In this document: positions 1 through 8,779 of the stretch, piece after piece
Layout: each line of letters begins with the position of its first letter
Position numbering within the stretch: the stretch's first letter is position 1
Assembly (NCBI GenBank): GCA_023139105.1
Contig: JAGLOF010000033.1
Span: 1 to 42,375 of the forward strand
Source: a bacterium
Lineage (GTDB): Bacteria; Zhuqueibacterota; QNDG01; JAGLOF01
Reading direction: 5' to 3'
Length of the DNA stretch: 42,375 nt
The notes under the pieces: generated by a model
The model's input: the letters and a program-made list of their open reading frames with translations, nothing else
What the model was told of the DNA's origin: nothing
Databases searched by the model: none
Position numbers and translations under genes: made by a program

Positions 1-79
1 TAAATTGCAAATCATTACACTAGTTCTATTTGTTTTAAAAAAAGAATTTTTAATTTTACTTTGTTAGGAAGTTTTAATT

Positions 80-1102
80 ATGATGTTCAAGGATAAAACA
101 CTTATGATAACCGGTGGTACCGGTTCGTTCGGAAATGCTGTATTGAAGCATTTCATCAATTCGGATATTCAGGAAATTCGTATTTTCAGCCGGGATGAAA
201 AGAAACAAGAAGATTTACGGATTTGTTACAAAAGTGACAAACTCAATTTCATAATCGGTGATGTTCGTGATTTTGAATGTATTAATTCTGCTATGTTCGG
301 TGTCGATTATGTTTTTCAGGCTGCTGCTTTGAAACAAGTACCTTCTTGCGAATTTTTCCCCCTGCAGGCTGTTAAAACCAATATTCTAGGTTCTGAAAAT
401 GTTTTAGAAGCTGCAGCGAGAAATAATGTAAAAAAAGTTGTAGTTTTAAGTACCGACAAGGCGGTTTATCCAATTAATACCATGGGTATGACCAAGGCCA
501 TAATGGAAAAACTTGCTATCTCAAAAGCACGTGACCCGCGTATACAAGCTAATGGCGGTGTGATTTGTACAACACGGTATGGCAATGTCATGGCATCCCG
601 AGGATCAATTATCCCATTATTTATTAAACAAATAAAAGAAGGCGAATCACTTACGATTACTGAACCTGAGATGACCCGATTTATGATGTCATTGGAGGAT
701 TCGGTACGATTAGTACTTTTTGCTTTTGAACATGCCAAGCCAGGTGATATGTTTGTTCAGAAAGCACCAGCTGCAACTATTATAACGCTAGCTCACGCAC
801 TGAAAGAACTTTTTAATGCCAATAATGAAATTCAGCTTATTGGCCCTCGACATGGTGAGAAAATGCACGAGACGCTTTGTGGCAAGGAAGAAATGTCAAA
901 GGCCGATGATATGGGCGATTTTTACCGCATTCCGGCCGATGTGCGCGACTTGAACTACAGCAACTACATTCAAACCGATGGACCCAAGCTAATTGATAAA
1001 GAATACAATTCAGGCAATACGCAACGTCTGAACAAGGATGAGTTAAAAGAATTACTTCTAACCCTTAATTACGTACAAAACGAACTTAAAGTAAAATTAT
1101 GA
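80..1102 (+). CDS. UDP-N-acetylglucosamine 4,6-dehydratase (CapE/WbjB/PseB-type SDR)
   Basis: This is a cytosolic nucleotide-sugar dehydratase of the extended SDR family that would convert UDP-GlcNAc to a 4-keto-6-deoxy sugar. The NAD-binding motif TGGTGSFG lies at residues 11-18 and STDKA at about 124-128. Where most SDRs have YxxxK this protein has MGMTK (M135/K139). From memory this Met variant is typical of the CapE/WbjB/FnlA branch (5-inverting) rather than PseB proper. The length of 340 residues is normal. A possible ribosome site AGGAAG precedes ATG 80; ATG 83 is an equally possible start. The stop overlaps the next gene as ATGA, so the two are co-transcribed. Family is secure; the stereochemistry of the product is inferred. 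Confidence 0.9.
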   Translation: MMFKDKTLMITGGTGSFGNAVLKHFINSDIQEIRIFSRDEKKQEDLRICYKSDKLNFIIGDVRDFECINSAMFGVDYVFQAAALKQVPSCEFFPLQAVKTNILGSENVLEAAARNNVKKVVVLSTDKAVYPINTMGMTKAIMEKLAISKARDPRIQANGGVICTTRYGNVMASRGSIIPLFIKQIKEGESLTITEPEMTRFMMSLEDSVRLVLFAFEHAKPGDMFVQKAPAATIITLAHALKELFNANNEIQLIGPRHGEKMHETLCGKEEMSKADDMGDFYRIPADVRDLNYSNYIQTDGPKLIDKEYNSGNTQRLNKDELKELLLTLNYVQNELKVKL

Positions 1103-2187
1103 TACCTTTAGTAAAAACAAACATCCCTGACCGCGAGAAGCTGATGCCCGAATTGGAAAAAGTGCTTTATAGCGGTTACGTGGCACAGGGCGAACAGGTT
1201 GAAAACTTTGAACGCGTGTTTGAAGCATTTATCGGTAGCGGGCACGCTCTCTCTGTAAACTCAGGCACTGCCGCCCTTCATATTGCACTCATTCTTATTG
1301 GTGTTAAATCCGGCGATGAAGTCATTTCCACCGCTCTTACAGCAGAACCTACCAACGTGGCTATTAAAATGGTTGGCGCAAAAATCCGTTATGCAGATGT
1401 AGATTACCATACAGGAAACATCTCTCCCAAATCCATTGAAGAGAATATCAATGAATTCACAAAAGCTATCATGGTAGTCGATTATGCTGGGATTCCTGTC
1501 AATGTTTCTGAAATTCAAAGAATATCAAAAAAATACAATATCCCTGTAATACACGATGCCGCACATGCATTGGGTGCTAAATATAACGGTTTTAAAACCG
1601 GGAATCATTTCCCCTTCACTGTTTTTTCGTTTCAGGCTATTAAGCTCCTTACCACTATTGATGGGGGGATGCTCCAAATAGCAACTAAGGAGGAATACGA
1701 AAAAGCTAAACTTATCCGTTGGTTTGGAATTGATAAAAAACTCACCCGTCTTGAAAATGATATTCAAGTTCAAGGGTATAAGTACCACATGAACAATATA
1801 AACGCCACCATTGGATTGGTTCAGTTGGACGAAATTGATACCATATTAAATATCCATATCGACAACGGAAAATATTTTGACTCATCACTTCAAAACATCC
1901 CCGGTGTTGATTTGATAAATTATTATCCTGGAAGTGAACCAGCTTACTGGCTCTACACGTTGAAAGTTGAAAATCGTGAAGGATTTATAAAACAAATGGG
2001 CGAAAAAGGCATTATGGCTTCTGAACTGCACAAACGTAACGATTGGCACAGCTATTTGAATGATTTCCCAGTTAAATTACCCAACCTAGATAAATTTTAT
2101 TCCCGATTGGTACATTTGCCCTGTGGCTATTGGGTTAATCCTCAAGAAAGGGCAATGATTGTTGAAACCATCAAAAAAGGATGGTAA
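1099..2187 (+). CDS. DegT/DnrJ/EryC1/StrS sugar aminotransferase
   Basis: This is a PLP-dependent fold-type I aminotransferase that would transfer an amino group from glutamate to the keto sugar made by the upstream dehydratase. It has the family N-terminus MIPLVKTNIP, the pyridine-contacting Asp in HDAAHALGA (D153) and the Schiff-base lysine K182 in FSFQAIKLLTT, followed by DGG. The length of 362 residues is typical. It starts inside the stop codon of the upstream gene. The next gene is a paralogue that has lost this lysine, so this one is the catalytically competent member of the pair. The exact sugar position aminated cannot be told from sequence. Confidence 0.9.
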   Translation: MIPLVKTNIPDREKLMPELEKVLYSGYVAQGEQVENFERVFEAFIGSGHALSVNSGTAALHIALILIGVKSGDEVISTALTAEPTNVAIKMVGAKIRYADVDYHTGNISPKSIEENINEFTKAIMVVDYAGIPVNVSEIQRISKKYNIPVIHDAAHALGAKYNGFKTGNHFPFTVFSFQAIKLLTTIDGGMLQIATKEEYEKAKLIRWFGIDKKLTRLENDIQVQGYKYHMNNINATIGLVQLDEIDTILNIHIDNGKYFDSSLQNIPGVDLINYYPGSEPAYWLYTLKVENREGFIKQMGEKGIMASELHKRNDWHSYLNDFPVKLPNLDKFYSRLVHLPCGYWVNPQERAMIVETIKKGW

Positions 2188-2189
2188 AT

Positions 2190-3260
2190 ATGATTCCGCT
2201 TTATAAACCCTATATGCCAGAAGAATTACCTGAAATGGATACAATCCTGCATTCCGGTGCTTTAAGTTACGGTAAATGGGGTCGGAAATTTGAAGAAGAA
2301 CTAGGGAAATATATTGAGAATCCTAATGTATTTGTGGTGAATTCTTTTAATTCGGCCATGTTGGTGGTACTTACAACACTTGGAATAAGACCTAGTGAAG
2401 AAGTAATTGCCTCACCAATGAGTTGCCTGGCCTCAAACCAACCGTTTGCTACTTTGAGCGCAAAAGTTGTTTGGGCCGATATTGACCCCGAAACAGGAAC
2501 ATTGTCTCCTGATAGTGTAGCAAAAATGATTACACCGAAAACCAAAGCTATATTCCATAACCACCATTGTGGGTATCCGGGTTATATTGATGAAATCAAT
2601 GAAATTGGTAAAAAAAATGGTATTTTTGTGGTTGATGATGCTATTGAAGCTTTTGGTTCGGAATATAAAGGTAACAAAATAGGGAACACAGGCAGCGATG
2701 CTACAGTTTTTTCATTCCAAACCGTACGGTTGCCTAATGCTATTGATGGCGGAGCTGTTGCTTTTCGAGACAAAACATTTATTGAGAAAGTCAAACTAAT
2801 AAGAGACTTGGGGGTTGACCGTAATATTTTTCGAAATCTATTGGGCGAAATTTCTTCGAAGTGTGATATTCTTGAGCCAGGCTACGGTGCTACTTTGAGC
2901 GAACCAAATAGCTATATAGGTTGTTTGCAATTGGGAAAAATTGAAAAGCTGCTTAATATGCAACGTGAAAATGCTCGCACATGGAAAGAAAACATTGTTG
3001 CTGAATATCCTCAATATAAAATATTTGGAAAACCTTTTCAAAACCCAAATTATTGGGTTTTTGGGGTTTTAGTACCTAACAAGCAAGAGGCGATACTGCA
3101 TTTCCGCGACAAAGATTTTTTTGCTTCCGGCGTACATCTGCCCAATAATAAATATTCGGTTTTTGGACAATATGAAAAACTACCAGGTGTAAAGGATTTT
3201 TTTTCCCGATTTGTAGCTTTGCCTTGTGGTTGGTGGATAAATAAGGAGAATTTGCTATGA
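2190..3260 (+). CDS. DegT-family aminotransferase homologue with Arg in place of the PLP lysine
   Basis: This is a second DegT/DnrJ/EryC1/StrS-fold protein directly behind the first. It keeps the fold signatures VVDDAIEAFGSEY and FSFQTV...DGG. The residue aligned with the catalytic lysine is arginine (codon CGG at about 2727-2729; R180 counting from this start). It therefore should not form the usual internal aldimine. Some DegT members work with His there (ColD-type dehydratase), but Arg is unusual. Possible roles are a non-catalytic partner of the upstream paralogue, a PMP-dependent enzyme, or a degenerate copy. ATG 2190 is chosen because AAAAGG sits at good spacing and the protein then begins MIPLYKP like its neighbour; ATG 2181 has no room for a ribosome site. 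Confidence 0.85.
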   Translation: MIPLYKPYMPEELPEMDTILHSGALSYGKWGRKFEEELGKYIENPNVFVVNSFNSAMLVVLTTLGIRPSEEVIASPMSCLASNQPFATLSAKVVWADIDPETGTLSPDSVAKMITPKTKAIFHNHHCGYPGYIDEINEIGKKNGIFVVDDAIEAFGSEYKGNKIGNTGSDATVFSFQTVRLPNAIDGGAVAFRDKTFIEKVKLIRDLGVDRNIFRNLLGEISSKCDILEPGYGATLSEPNSYIGCLQLGKIEKLLNMQRENARTWKENIVAEYPQYKIFGKPFQNPNYWVFGVLVPNKQEAILHFRDKDFFASGVHLPNNKYSVFGQYEKLPGVKDFFSRFVALPCGWWINKENLL

Positions 3261-4201
3261 TAAACTTTAACTTTAGATTAATCGATCCTTGTGGTACAGA
3301 ACAGGATAGTTATATAAAGATTCATCGCGAACTTTTTAAAAGTGCAGATATAGATGTTAATTGGATTGAGTGGTATCACAACAGAATAAGATCATCAGAT
3401 CCTCGCTTAAGCATTACTCGTACTTATGGCTTATATGACGGTGAACGTTTAATTGGAATATGGAGCGTAGAGCCCAAAATGATGAGAAATAGCAATAATG
3501 AATTGAATAAGGTCGGACGATGTTTTGCAGTTGGAATTAGTTCGGATTATCGCAGAATGGGTTTATTTGTTAAATTAAGTGAGTTTGCGATTCAATGTGA
3601 AAGGAAAAGAGCTGAATTTGAATATATAATTGGTTTTCCTCAAACAGGACGTTCTGTTGTAGGAGGGCACCTAAAGGCCGGGTGGGAAGAAATAATATAT
3701 AATGAAACTTATAGCGTGGATTTGAAAGATAATGATGGAATTTATTTTCGTAAAGATGTAAATACGGTTGTTGATTTTGCTCAAATAAACACACCATCTA
3801 GCACACATAATAGTTTTGATGAACCGGCATCGTACCGTAATACTCGATTCTTATGGCACCCCAAGGTGCATTATATGATTTTCACCTTCGGTGATGCCAA
3901 TATTGTTTTAAAACCGTATTCAACGTATTGCCATATACTTGATTTACATGGGTCGAAAGATAATGTAAAACGTTTGATCGAAGTTAGTAAATCGGTATGC
4001 AAGAGACATGGGCTTGAAGAAATAAATGTGTGGAATAATTCAGAAGCCTTGAATCATGATGCACTTATGGAATGTGGATTCGTATCGGGTGCACAATTCA
4101 GTTTGCCAATAACTATAATCGCAGTTCAAATAAACGCAGAAAAGAAATTTCAAATTCAAAATTCGTTTAATTTTGAAATGGGGGTTGAAGAAGGATATTA
4201 A
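3257..4201 (+). CDS. GNAT-family N-acyltransferase
   Basis: This is a putative acyl-CoA or acyl-ACP dependent N-acyltransferase. The acyl-CoA pyrophosphate-binding stretch VGISSDYRRMG is at residues 92-102, inside a first GNAT-like domain. The second half (about 200-295) resembles a further GNAT-type domain, so this may be a double-GNAT protein of 314 residues. It overlaps the upstream aminotransferase by ATGA and precedes a FabH-like and a FabG-like gene. The likely job is acylating the amino sugar made upstream. From here to about 11.7 kb the DNA is clearly more AT-rich than before. The substrate is inferred from context only. Confidence 0.75.
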   Translation: MINFNFRLIDPCGTEQDSYIKIHRELFKSADIDVNWIEWYHNRIRSSDPRLSITRTYGLYDGERLIGIWSVEPKMMRNSNNELNKVGRCFAVGISSDYRRMGLFVKLSEFAIQCERKRAEFEYIIGFPQTGRSVVGGHLKAGWEEIIYNETYSVDLKDNDGIYFRKDVNTVVDFAQINTPSSTHNSFDEPASYRNTRFLWHPKVHYMIFTFGDANIVLKPYSTYCHILDLHGSKDNVKRLIEVSKSVCKRHGLEEINVWNNSEALNHDALMECGFVSGAQFSLPITIIAVQINAEKKFQIQNSFNFEMGVEEGY

Positions 4202-4218
4202 AAGAACACAATATAATC

Positions 4219-4260
4219 ATAAAGCAACTTATTCGTAATGTGGAAATTATAGGAATTGGA
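4219..4260 (+). pseudogene. Relic of the 5' end of a FabH-like gene
   Basis: These 42 bases translate to IKQLIRNVEIIGIG, in the same frame as the intact gene that follows, whose own start reads MKQLVRNVKIIGTG. About three quarters of the bases match the true gene start 48 bases downstream. The former start codon is ATA. It looks like the stub of a related gene left behind when the present copy was placed in the locus. Confidence 0.6.
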
Positions 4261-4266
4261 TTAGTC

Positions 4267-5259
4267 ATGAAACAACTTGTACGCAACGTAAAAATTATAG
4301 GAACAGGTTCATATGTCCCGGAAAAAATTCTAACCAATCAGGAATTGGAAAAAATGGTTTCAACCAATTCCAATTGGATAGAAGAAAATCTTGGAATTAA
4401 AGAACGTCGTATTGCTTCTGCAAATGAGGCGACAAGCGATTTGGCGTCTAAAGCGGCACTATTGGCAATAGAAGATTCTGGCTTAACAAGGAATGATATT
4501 GACCTAATTATAGTAGCCACTGCTACACCTGACAGACTTGCTCCTTCAACTGCTGCAATTGTTCAGGACAAAATACAAGCGTATAATGCAGTTGCATTCG
4601 ATTTATCAGCAGTATGTAGTGGTTTTTTATATGGCATGTCAGTAGCTTCTCAGTTTATTGCAGCGGGAGTATATGATAATGTTTTAGTAATCGGAGCTGA
4701 CACCTTTTCTAGAATTACAGATTGGACACGTAGGGATGCGGTTTTTTTTGGCGACGGTGCAGGGGCTGCAGTGTTGTCTTATGGAAATATAATTGAAGGC
4801 TTTTTAGCTTTTCGTCTATATACAGATGGCAGGGGAAAATGGAACTATACAGTACCGGCTGGTGGTTCAGAAATGCCTGCCAGTGAAGAGACTGTGAAAA
4901 AAGGGCTTCATTTTTTTCAAATGAATGGTCGTGCAGTTTATGAAACAGGAACAGTTGTTTTACCGAAAGCAATAAACCAAGTATTGGCTGATACTGGTTT
5001 ATTAATTAATGATATCGACTATATGATTCCACATCAACCTTCAATTAAAATTCTTCAAAAAACGGCAGAAATTATTGGATTGCCATTTGATAAAGTAATG
5101 ACAAATATGGATAAATATGCTAATACAAGTGGTGGTACAATACCAATTCTACTTGATGAGGTTAACAAAGATGGATTGTTAAAGCAAGGATCTACCTTAT
5201 TATTTGCAGCTGTTGGCTCTGGATGGACGTATGGCGCAGCAATACTAAAATGGTCTTGA
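4267..5259 (+). CDS. 3-oxoacyl-ACP synthase III (FabH-like) of the polysaccharide locus
   Basis: This is a thiolase-fold condensing enzyme that joins an acyl-CoA starter to malonyl-ACP. The Cys-His-Asn triad is complete: Cys117 in SAVCSGF, His256 in IPHQPS and Asn286 in YANTSGG, numbered from this start. ATG 4267 is preferred over GTG 4240 because the region upstream is a duplicated relic of the same N-terminus. The gene sits 7 bases after that relic and 4 bases before a FabG-like reductase, among sugar genes. The probable role is building a short acyl (for example 3-hydroxyacyl) group for the GNAT, as reported for the Pseudomonas syringae viosamine island. A housekeeping fatty-acid role is less likely here. 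Confidence 0.85.
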   Translation: MKQLVRNVKIIGTGSYVPEKILTNQELEKMVSTNSNWIEENLGIKERRIASANEATSDLASKAALLAIEDSGLTRNDIDLIIVATATPDRLAPSTAAIVQDKIQAYNAVAFDLSAVCSGFLYGMSVASQFIAAGVYDNVLVIGADTFSRITDWTRRDAVFFGDGAGAAVLSYGNIIEGFLAFRLYTDGRGKWNYTVPAGGSEMPASEETVKKGLHFFQMNGRAVYETGTVVLPKAINQVLADTGLLINDIDYMIPHQPSIKILQKTAEIIGLPFDKVMTNMDKYANTSGGTIPILLDEVNKDGLLKQGSTLLFAAVGSGWTYGAAILKWS

Positions 5260-5263
5260 AGAT

Positions 5264-5938
5264 ATGATAATAATTACAGGAGCTTCTCGAGGTATTGGCA
5301 ACTATATTTTTAATTATTTTTTAGAAAAAGATGATGCTGTAATTGGTATTTATAATAAAACCAAACCCAAAAGTCATTTATCAAATTTCGTATGTATTGA
5401 TTTAACAGATCAAAATGCAATAGAAAAATTTATTTATTCTCTATCGTTAAAGGACGTCGTTTTAATCAATGCAGCTGGTGTTTCATTTGCTGCTATTGCT
5501 CATAAACAATCAATTCAGCAATTTAAAGATACTTTAGAATTAAATAGTGTCGCTTCATTTACGTTAATAAAAAAGTTGCTCCCGATTATGAGAAAGCAAA
5601 ATTATGGACGAATAATTAACATATCCTCTGTTGTCCCTCAAATTGGAACACCTGGCAATGTTGCTTATGCTGCTTCAAAGGCAGCACTTTGGGGGATGAG
5701 CAAAGTTATAGCAATAGAAAATGCGACTAAAGGTATAACATCTAACTGCTTGAATCTAGGTTATTGTAATATTGGTATGATTGAAACTATTCCTCATGAT
5801 ATTTTGAAAAGAATTATAGAAACGATACCACTCAAACGACTCTGTGAACCGCATAACATAACCAATGCTATTGAGTTTCTTATTGCATCGGAATACGTTA
5901 CTGGTACAGAAATAAATATTAATGGTGGAATGTACTGA
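5264..5938 (+). CDS. Short-chain dehydrogenase/reductase (FabG-like)
   Basis: This is a classical SDR of 224 residues with the NAD(P)-binding motif TGASRGIG (5-12), INAAG (68-72), catalytic serine in NISSV (121-122) and YAASK (Y135/K139). It starts 4 bases after the FabH-like gene. It is probably a 3-oxoacyl-ACP reductase that reduces the product of that enzyme to a 3-hydroxyacyl group. An alternative is a keto-sugar reductase. It is slightly shorter than a typical FabG (about 245), with a compact C-terminus ending in GTEININGG. Confidence 0.8.
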   Translation: MIIITGASRGIGNYIFNYFLEKDDAVIGIYNKTKPKSHLSNFVCIDLTDQNAIEKFIYSLSLKDVVLINAAGVSFAAIAHKQSIQQFKDTLELNSVASFTLIKKLLPIMRKQNYGRIINISSVVPQIGTPGNVAYAASKAALWGMSKVIAIENATKGITSNCLNLGYCNIGMIETIPHDILKRIIETIPLKRLCEPHNITNAIEFLIASEYVTGTEININGGMY

Positions 5939-6110
5939 TCTGAGTTTTGGAAATTTATCCTCTTTGGATTGCATTTTCCATTACTTGCGACGCATTTTAT
6001 TCTAGGTGCAGGCTAGTCCGAAGAAATAATTTCTGCAATACCCTGTTGGCTTGACGTAGGGATATGAAATTTTAGGGCCGCGCTCTTTTATTTACTCTGG
6101 CAAATTATTT
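5939..6110. other. Intergenic gap within the polysaccharide cluster
   Basis: This is the longest gene-free stretch inside the cluster. No start, hairpin terminator or clear promoter was recognised. The segment CGTAGGGATATGAAATTT near 6056 resembles a segment near 42208 at the far end of the window, suggesting a dispersed intergenic repeat. Confidence 0.4.
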
Positions 6111-7592
6111 ATGAAAAAAAACATAATTGCAAATTTTATTGGAAGATTTTGGAGTGTATTATCTAATTTCTTATTTGTCCCTCTTTATATTCATGTATTA
6201 GGACTGGAAAGTTATTCTATAATAAGTTTTACTTTGGTACTAAACGGAATAATGGCGATGATGGATGCTGGTTTAACGGCAACTCTTTCACGCGAGTTCG
6301 CATCAAATAAAAATTCAATTGCTGAAAGAATTCAAATTTTTAATACTCTTGAATCATTTTATTTTCTTATGTCAGGATTTGTAATAATATTACTGTTAGC
6401 AGTATCTGGGTCCATTGCTTTTAAATGGTTGAATTTGGACAATATCCAACCGGGGGAAGCCTCCCTTTATTTTAAAATCATCAGTGTTGAGATAGGATTA
6501 AGGTTGCTGGGAAATTTTTATTCAGGGGGTTTTATTGGACTGGAAAAGCAAGTTAAATCTAATATGTACCAGGTGTTTTATGGTGTTGTACGCAACGGCT
6601 TAGTATTGATACCCATTTCATTTTACCCTTCCCTTAAATTGTTTTTTCTATGGCAAGTTATAACCACACTTTTATATGTTGTAATAATTCGTTATGACTT
6701 AAACTTTATATTAACTAACACAACCTTGTCTTTTTTTAAAAAACCAAAAATTGAAATGGAAGTGATTCTAAAAGTATGGAAATTTGCAGGAGGTATGATG
6801 CTAATCTCCATGGTGGCAGGTTTAAATACTCAAATGGATAAGTTGGCATTAAGTAGGTTAATGCCCATTGAGGTGTTGGGATTATATACATTAGCTTTTG
6901 CGCTTTCAAATGGGTTGAGCTTTATTAGTGCTCCTGTATCAACCGCAATTTTACCTCGAATGACAGCTCTTTTTACAGCTGGAAAGAAAATGGAAGCTGT
7001 ACGTATTTTTAATTTGGCATATTCATTTGTATCCATTGTAGTGTTTTCTTTCGCAGCAGGATTGATTGTGTTTGCAAAGGATTTAATCTGGATTTGGACA
7101 AACAATAGTCAACTTGCAGAAAAGGCTTATATCTATGTGCCATGGATTGCTGCTGGTACGGCTTTTCTCGCTTTACAAAATCTTCCTTTCAATGTGGCCA
7201 TTGCAAATGGCTTTACAAAGTATAACAATATTTTGGGGCTTACAAGTTTATTGATAACAATGCCCGGTTATTGGATATTAACTAAAATTTATGGTGGTAT
7301 TGGGGCAGCCATTACCTATTCTTTTGTTCAAGTTTTTATCGGAATTGTTTATATATTGTTAGTGAATAGAAGATTTATGCAGCTTGAAACTAAAAAATTG
7401 TTTTTAAAGAACTTCTTTTTTCCAATATTAATTTCAGTTAGTGTAACATTGGCACTAAGCCATGTAATCAGTTTTAAGGTAAACCACCGGCTAATATTAT
7501 TTCTAGAGATTGGATTTGTTGTTGGTTGTTCTTTAATTTTCAATGTATTGGTATTGGCACCATCTAAAGTGATTCGAATTTTTAAAAAATGA
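6111..7592 (+). CDS. wzx: Wzx-like polysaccharide flippase
   Basis: This is an integral membrane protein of 493 residues in the MATE/MOP superfamily that would flip undecaprenyl-linked repeat units across the inner membrane. It has about 12-14 hydrophobic segments spread over its length, starts KKNIIANFIGRFWSVLSNFLFVPLY as many Wzx proteins do, and has the cytoplasmic stretch SREFASNKN after the second segment. It lies between the sugar-modification genes and the glycosyltransferases, and a Wzy-like polymerase follows three genes later. Together they define a Wzx/Wzy-dependent locus. The DNA is AT-rich. Confidence 0.88.
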   Translation: MKKNIIANFIGRFWSVLSNFLFVPLYIHVLGLESYSIISFTLVLNGIMAMMDAGLTATLSREFASNKNSIAERIQIFNTLESFYFLMSGFVIILLLAVSGSIAFKWLNLDNIQPGEASLYFKIISVEIGLRLLGNFYSGGFIGLEKQVKSNMYQVFYGVVRNGLVLIPISFYPSLKLFFLWQVITTLLYVVIIRYDLNFILTNTTLSFFKKPKIEMEVILKVWKFAGGMMLISMVAGLNTQMDKLALSRLMPIEVLGLYTLAFALSNGLSFISAPVSTAILPRMTALFTAGKKMEAVRIFNLAYSFVSIVVFSFAAGLIVFAKDLIWIWTNNSQLAEKAYIYVPWIAAGTAFLALQNLPFNVAIANGFTKYNNILGLTSLLITMPGYWILTKIYGGIGAAITYSFVQVFIGIVYILLVNRRFMQLETKKLFLKNFFFPILISVSVTLALSHVISFKVNHRLILFLEIGFVVGCSLIFNVLVLAPSKVIRIFKK

Positions 7593-7613
7593 AATTATTT
7601 GGAAAGAAATTAT

Positions 7614-8759
7614 ATGAAACCATTGCTCAGTATCGTAGTACCAACAAAAGATAGGTATAAATATCTTAAACATCTCATTTCCCTTATTGATAGCTTCAAT
7701 TCTGATGAAATTGAATTGGTATTGCAAGATAATACATCTAATAATGAAGAAATATTAAAATTTCTAGCCCAAAAAAAGTATCCATATGTTAAATATGCAC
7801 ATACAGCAGAACAAATTTCAATATCAGACAATTCAGACCTTGCTATATTAAATTCAACAGGCGAGTATGTTTGTTTTATTGGAGATGATGATGGGATCAC
7901 TAACCACATAGTTGATTGTGTAAAGTGGATGGAAAAATATGATATTGATTCATTAGTATCTTCTGAGGTGAGATATTGGTGGCCGGATTACATTTCTAAT
8001 AAAAGAAATAATGTCAAATCAACATTACATTATAAGAGATTTACTGGTAAAAGTGAAACTATAGATCCTCAAAAGGCCCTTTTTGAAATTATGGAAAAAG
8101 GTTTTACAAATAGAGGGAATTTGCCTTTAGTTTATCATGGGATTGTAAAAAGGAAGATATTAAATAAAATATATGACATGGGAGGGACATATTTTCCAGG
8201 CCCATCCCCAGATATAGCTAATGGCGTGGCACTGTGCTTTGTGGTAAGCAAATATGTAATTATTGATTTTCCGGTTATTATTTCAGGTGCATCACAATTG
8301 CATAATGGGGGTGTCCGAAAATTGAAAAACAATGTTGCACACATTGAAGATGTTCCTGCTCTTCCAAAAAATGCAAAAGAAAAATGGGAAAAAAATATTC
8401 CTAAATTATGGGCAACGGAGACTGTTTGGCCAGAATCAGCAATTAAAGCTTTAAGATATATGGGGCGTGAAAACCTTATTGAAAAAGTTAACTTTGAATA
8501 TATGCTCGCTAAATTTATAGTTTACCATCCTGTATATTGGAAAGATGCATTAATCTTGTCTAAGAACAAATTTGGGCTATTTAAACATATTACTATTTTC
8601 TTTATTTCAAGAATCACAAAAGCTTTATTTATTAGGATAGTTCCAAAAAAAATGAATAGAAAACAAAACGTTACTTTTGTTGAATATGGGTTAAAAACTA
8701 TCGAAGAGGCGAACGGATGTCTTTTGGAAGCGGTACAAATATTTCCATTTAGTGTATAA
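7614..8759 (+). CDS. Glycosyltransferase family 2
   Basis: This is a GT-A fold inverting glycosyltransferase. The N-terminus LLSIVVPTKDRYKYL is the GT2 nucleotide-binding strand, and the DxD-like metal site is GDDDG near residue 88. There is no signal peptide; it should act on the cytoplasmic face, adding a sugar to the lipid-linked repeat unit. ATG 7614 is chosen because GGAAAG precedes it at 7-base spacing; the TTG five codons upstream overlaps that site. The C-terminal half is not recognisable. Donor and acceptor cannot be assigned. Confidence 0.82.
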   Translation: MKPLLSIVVPTKDRYKYLKHLISLIDSFNSDEIELVLQDNTSNNEEILKFLAQKKYPYVKYAHTAEQISISDNSDLAILNSTGEYVCFIGDDDGITNHIVDCVKWMEKYDIDSLVSSEVRYWWPDYISNKRNNVKSTLHYKRFTGKSETIDPQKALFEIMEKGFTNRGNLPLVYHGIVKRKILNKIYDMGGTYFPGPSPDIANGVALCFVVSKYVIIDFPVIISGASQLHNGGVRKLKNNVAHIEDVPALPKNAKEKWEKNIPKLWATETVWPESAIKALRYMGRENLIEKVNFEYMLAKFIVYHPVYWKDALILSKNKFGLFKHITIFFISRITKALFIRIVPKKMNRKQNVTFVEYGLKTIEEANGCLLEAVQIFPFSV

Positions 8760-8779
8760 AAAAGGGAATAGACGTCACA

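Noticed and set aside
4240-4266. GTG 4240 as start of the FabH-like gene
   Set aside because: The added residues are the duplicated relic of the N-terminus; ATG 4267 matches the normal FabH start.
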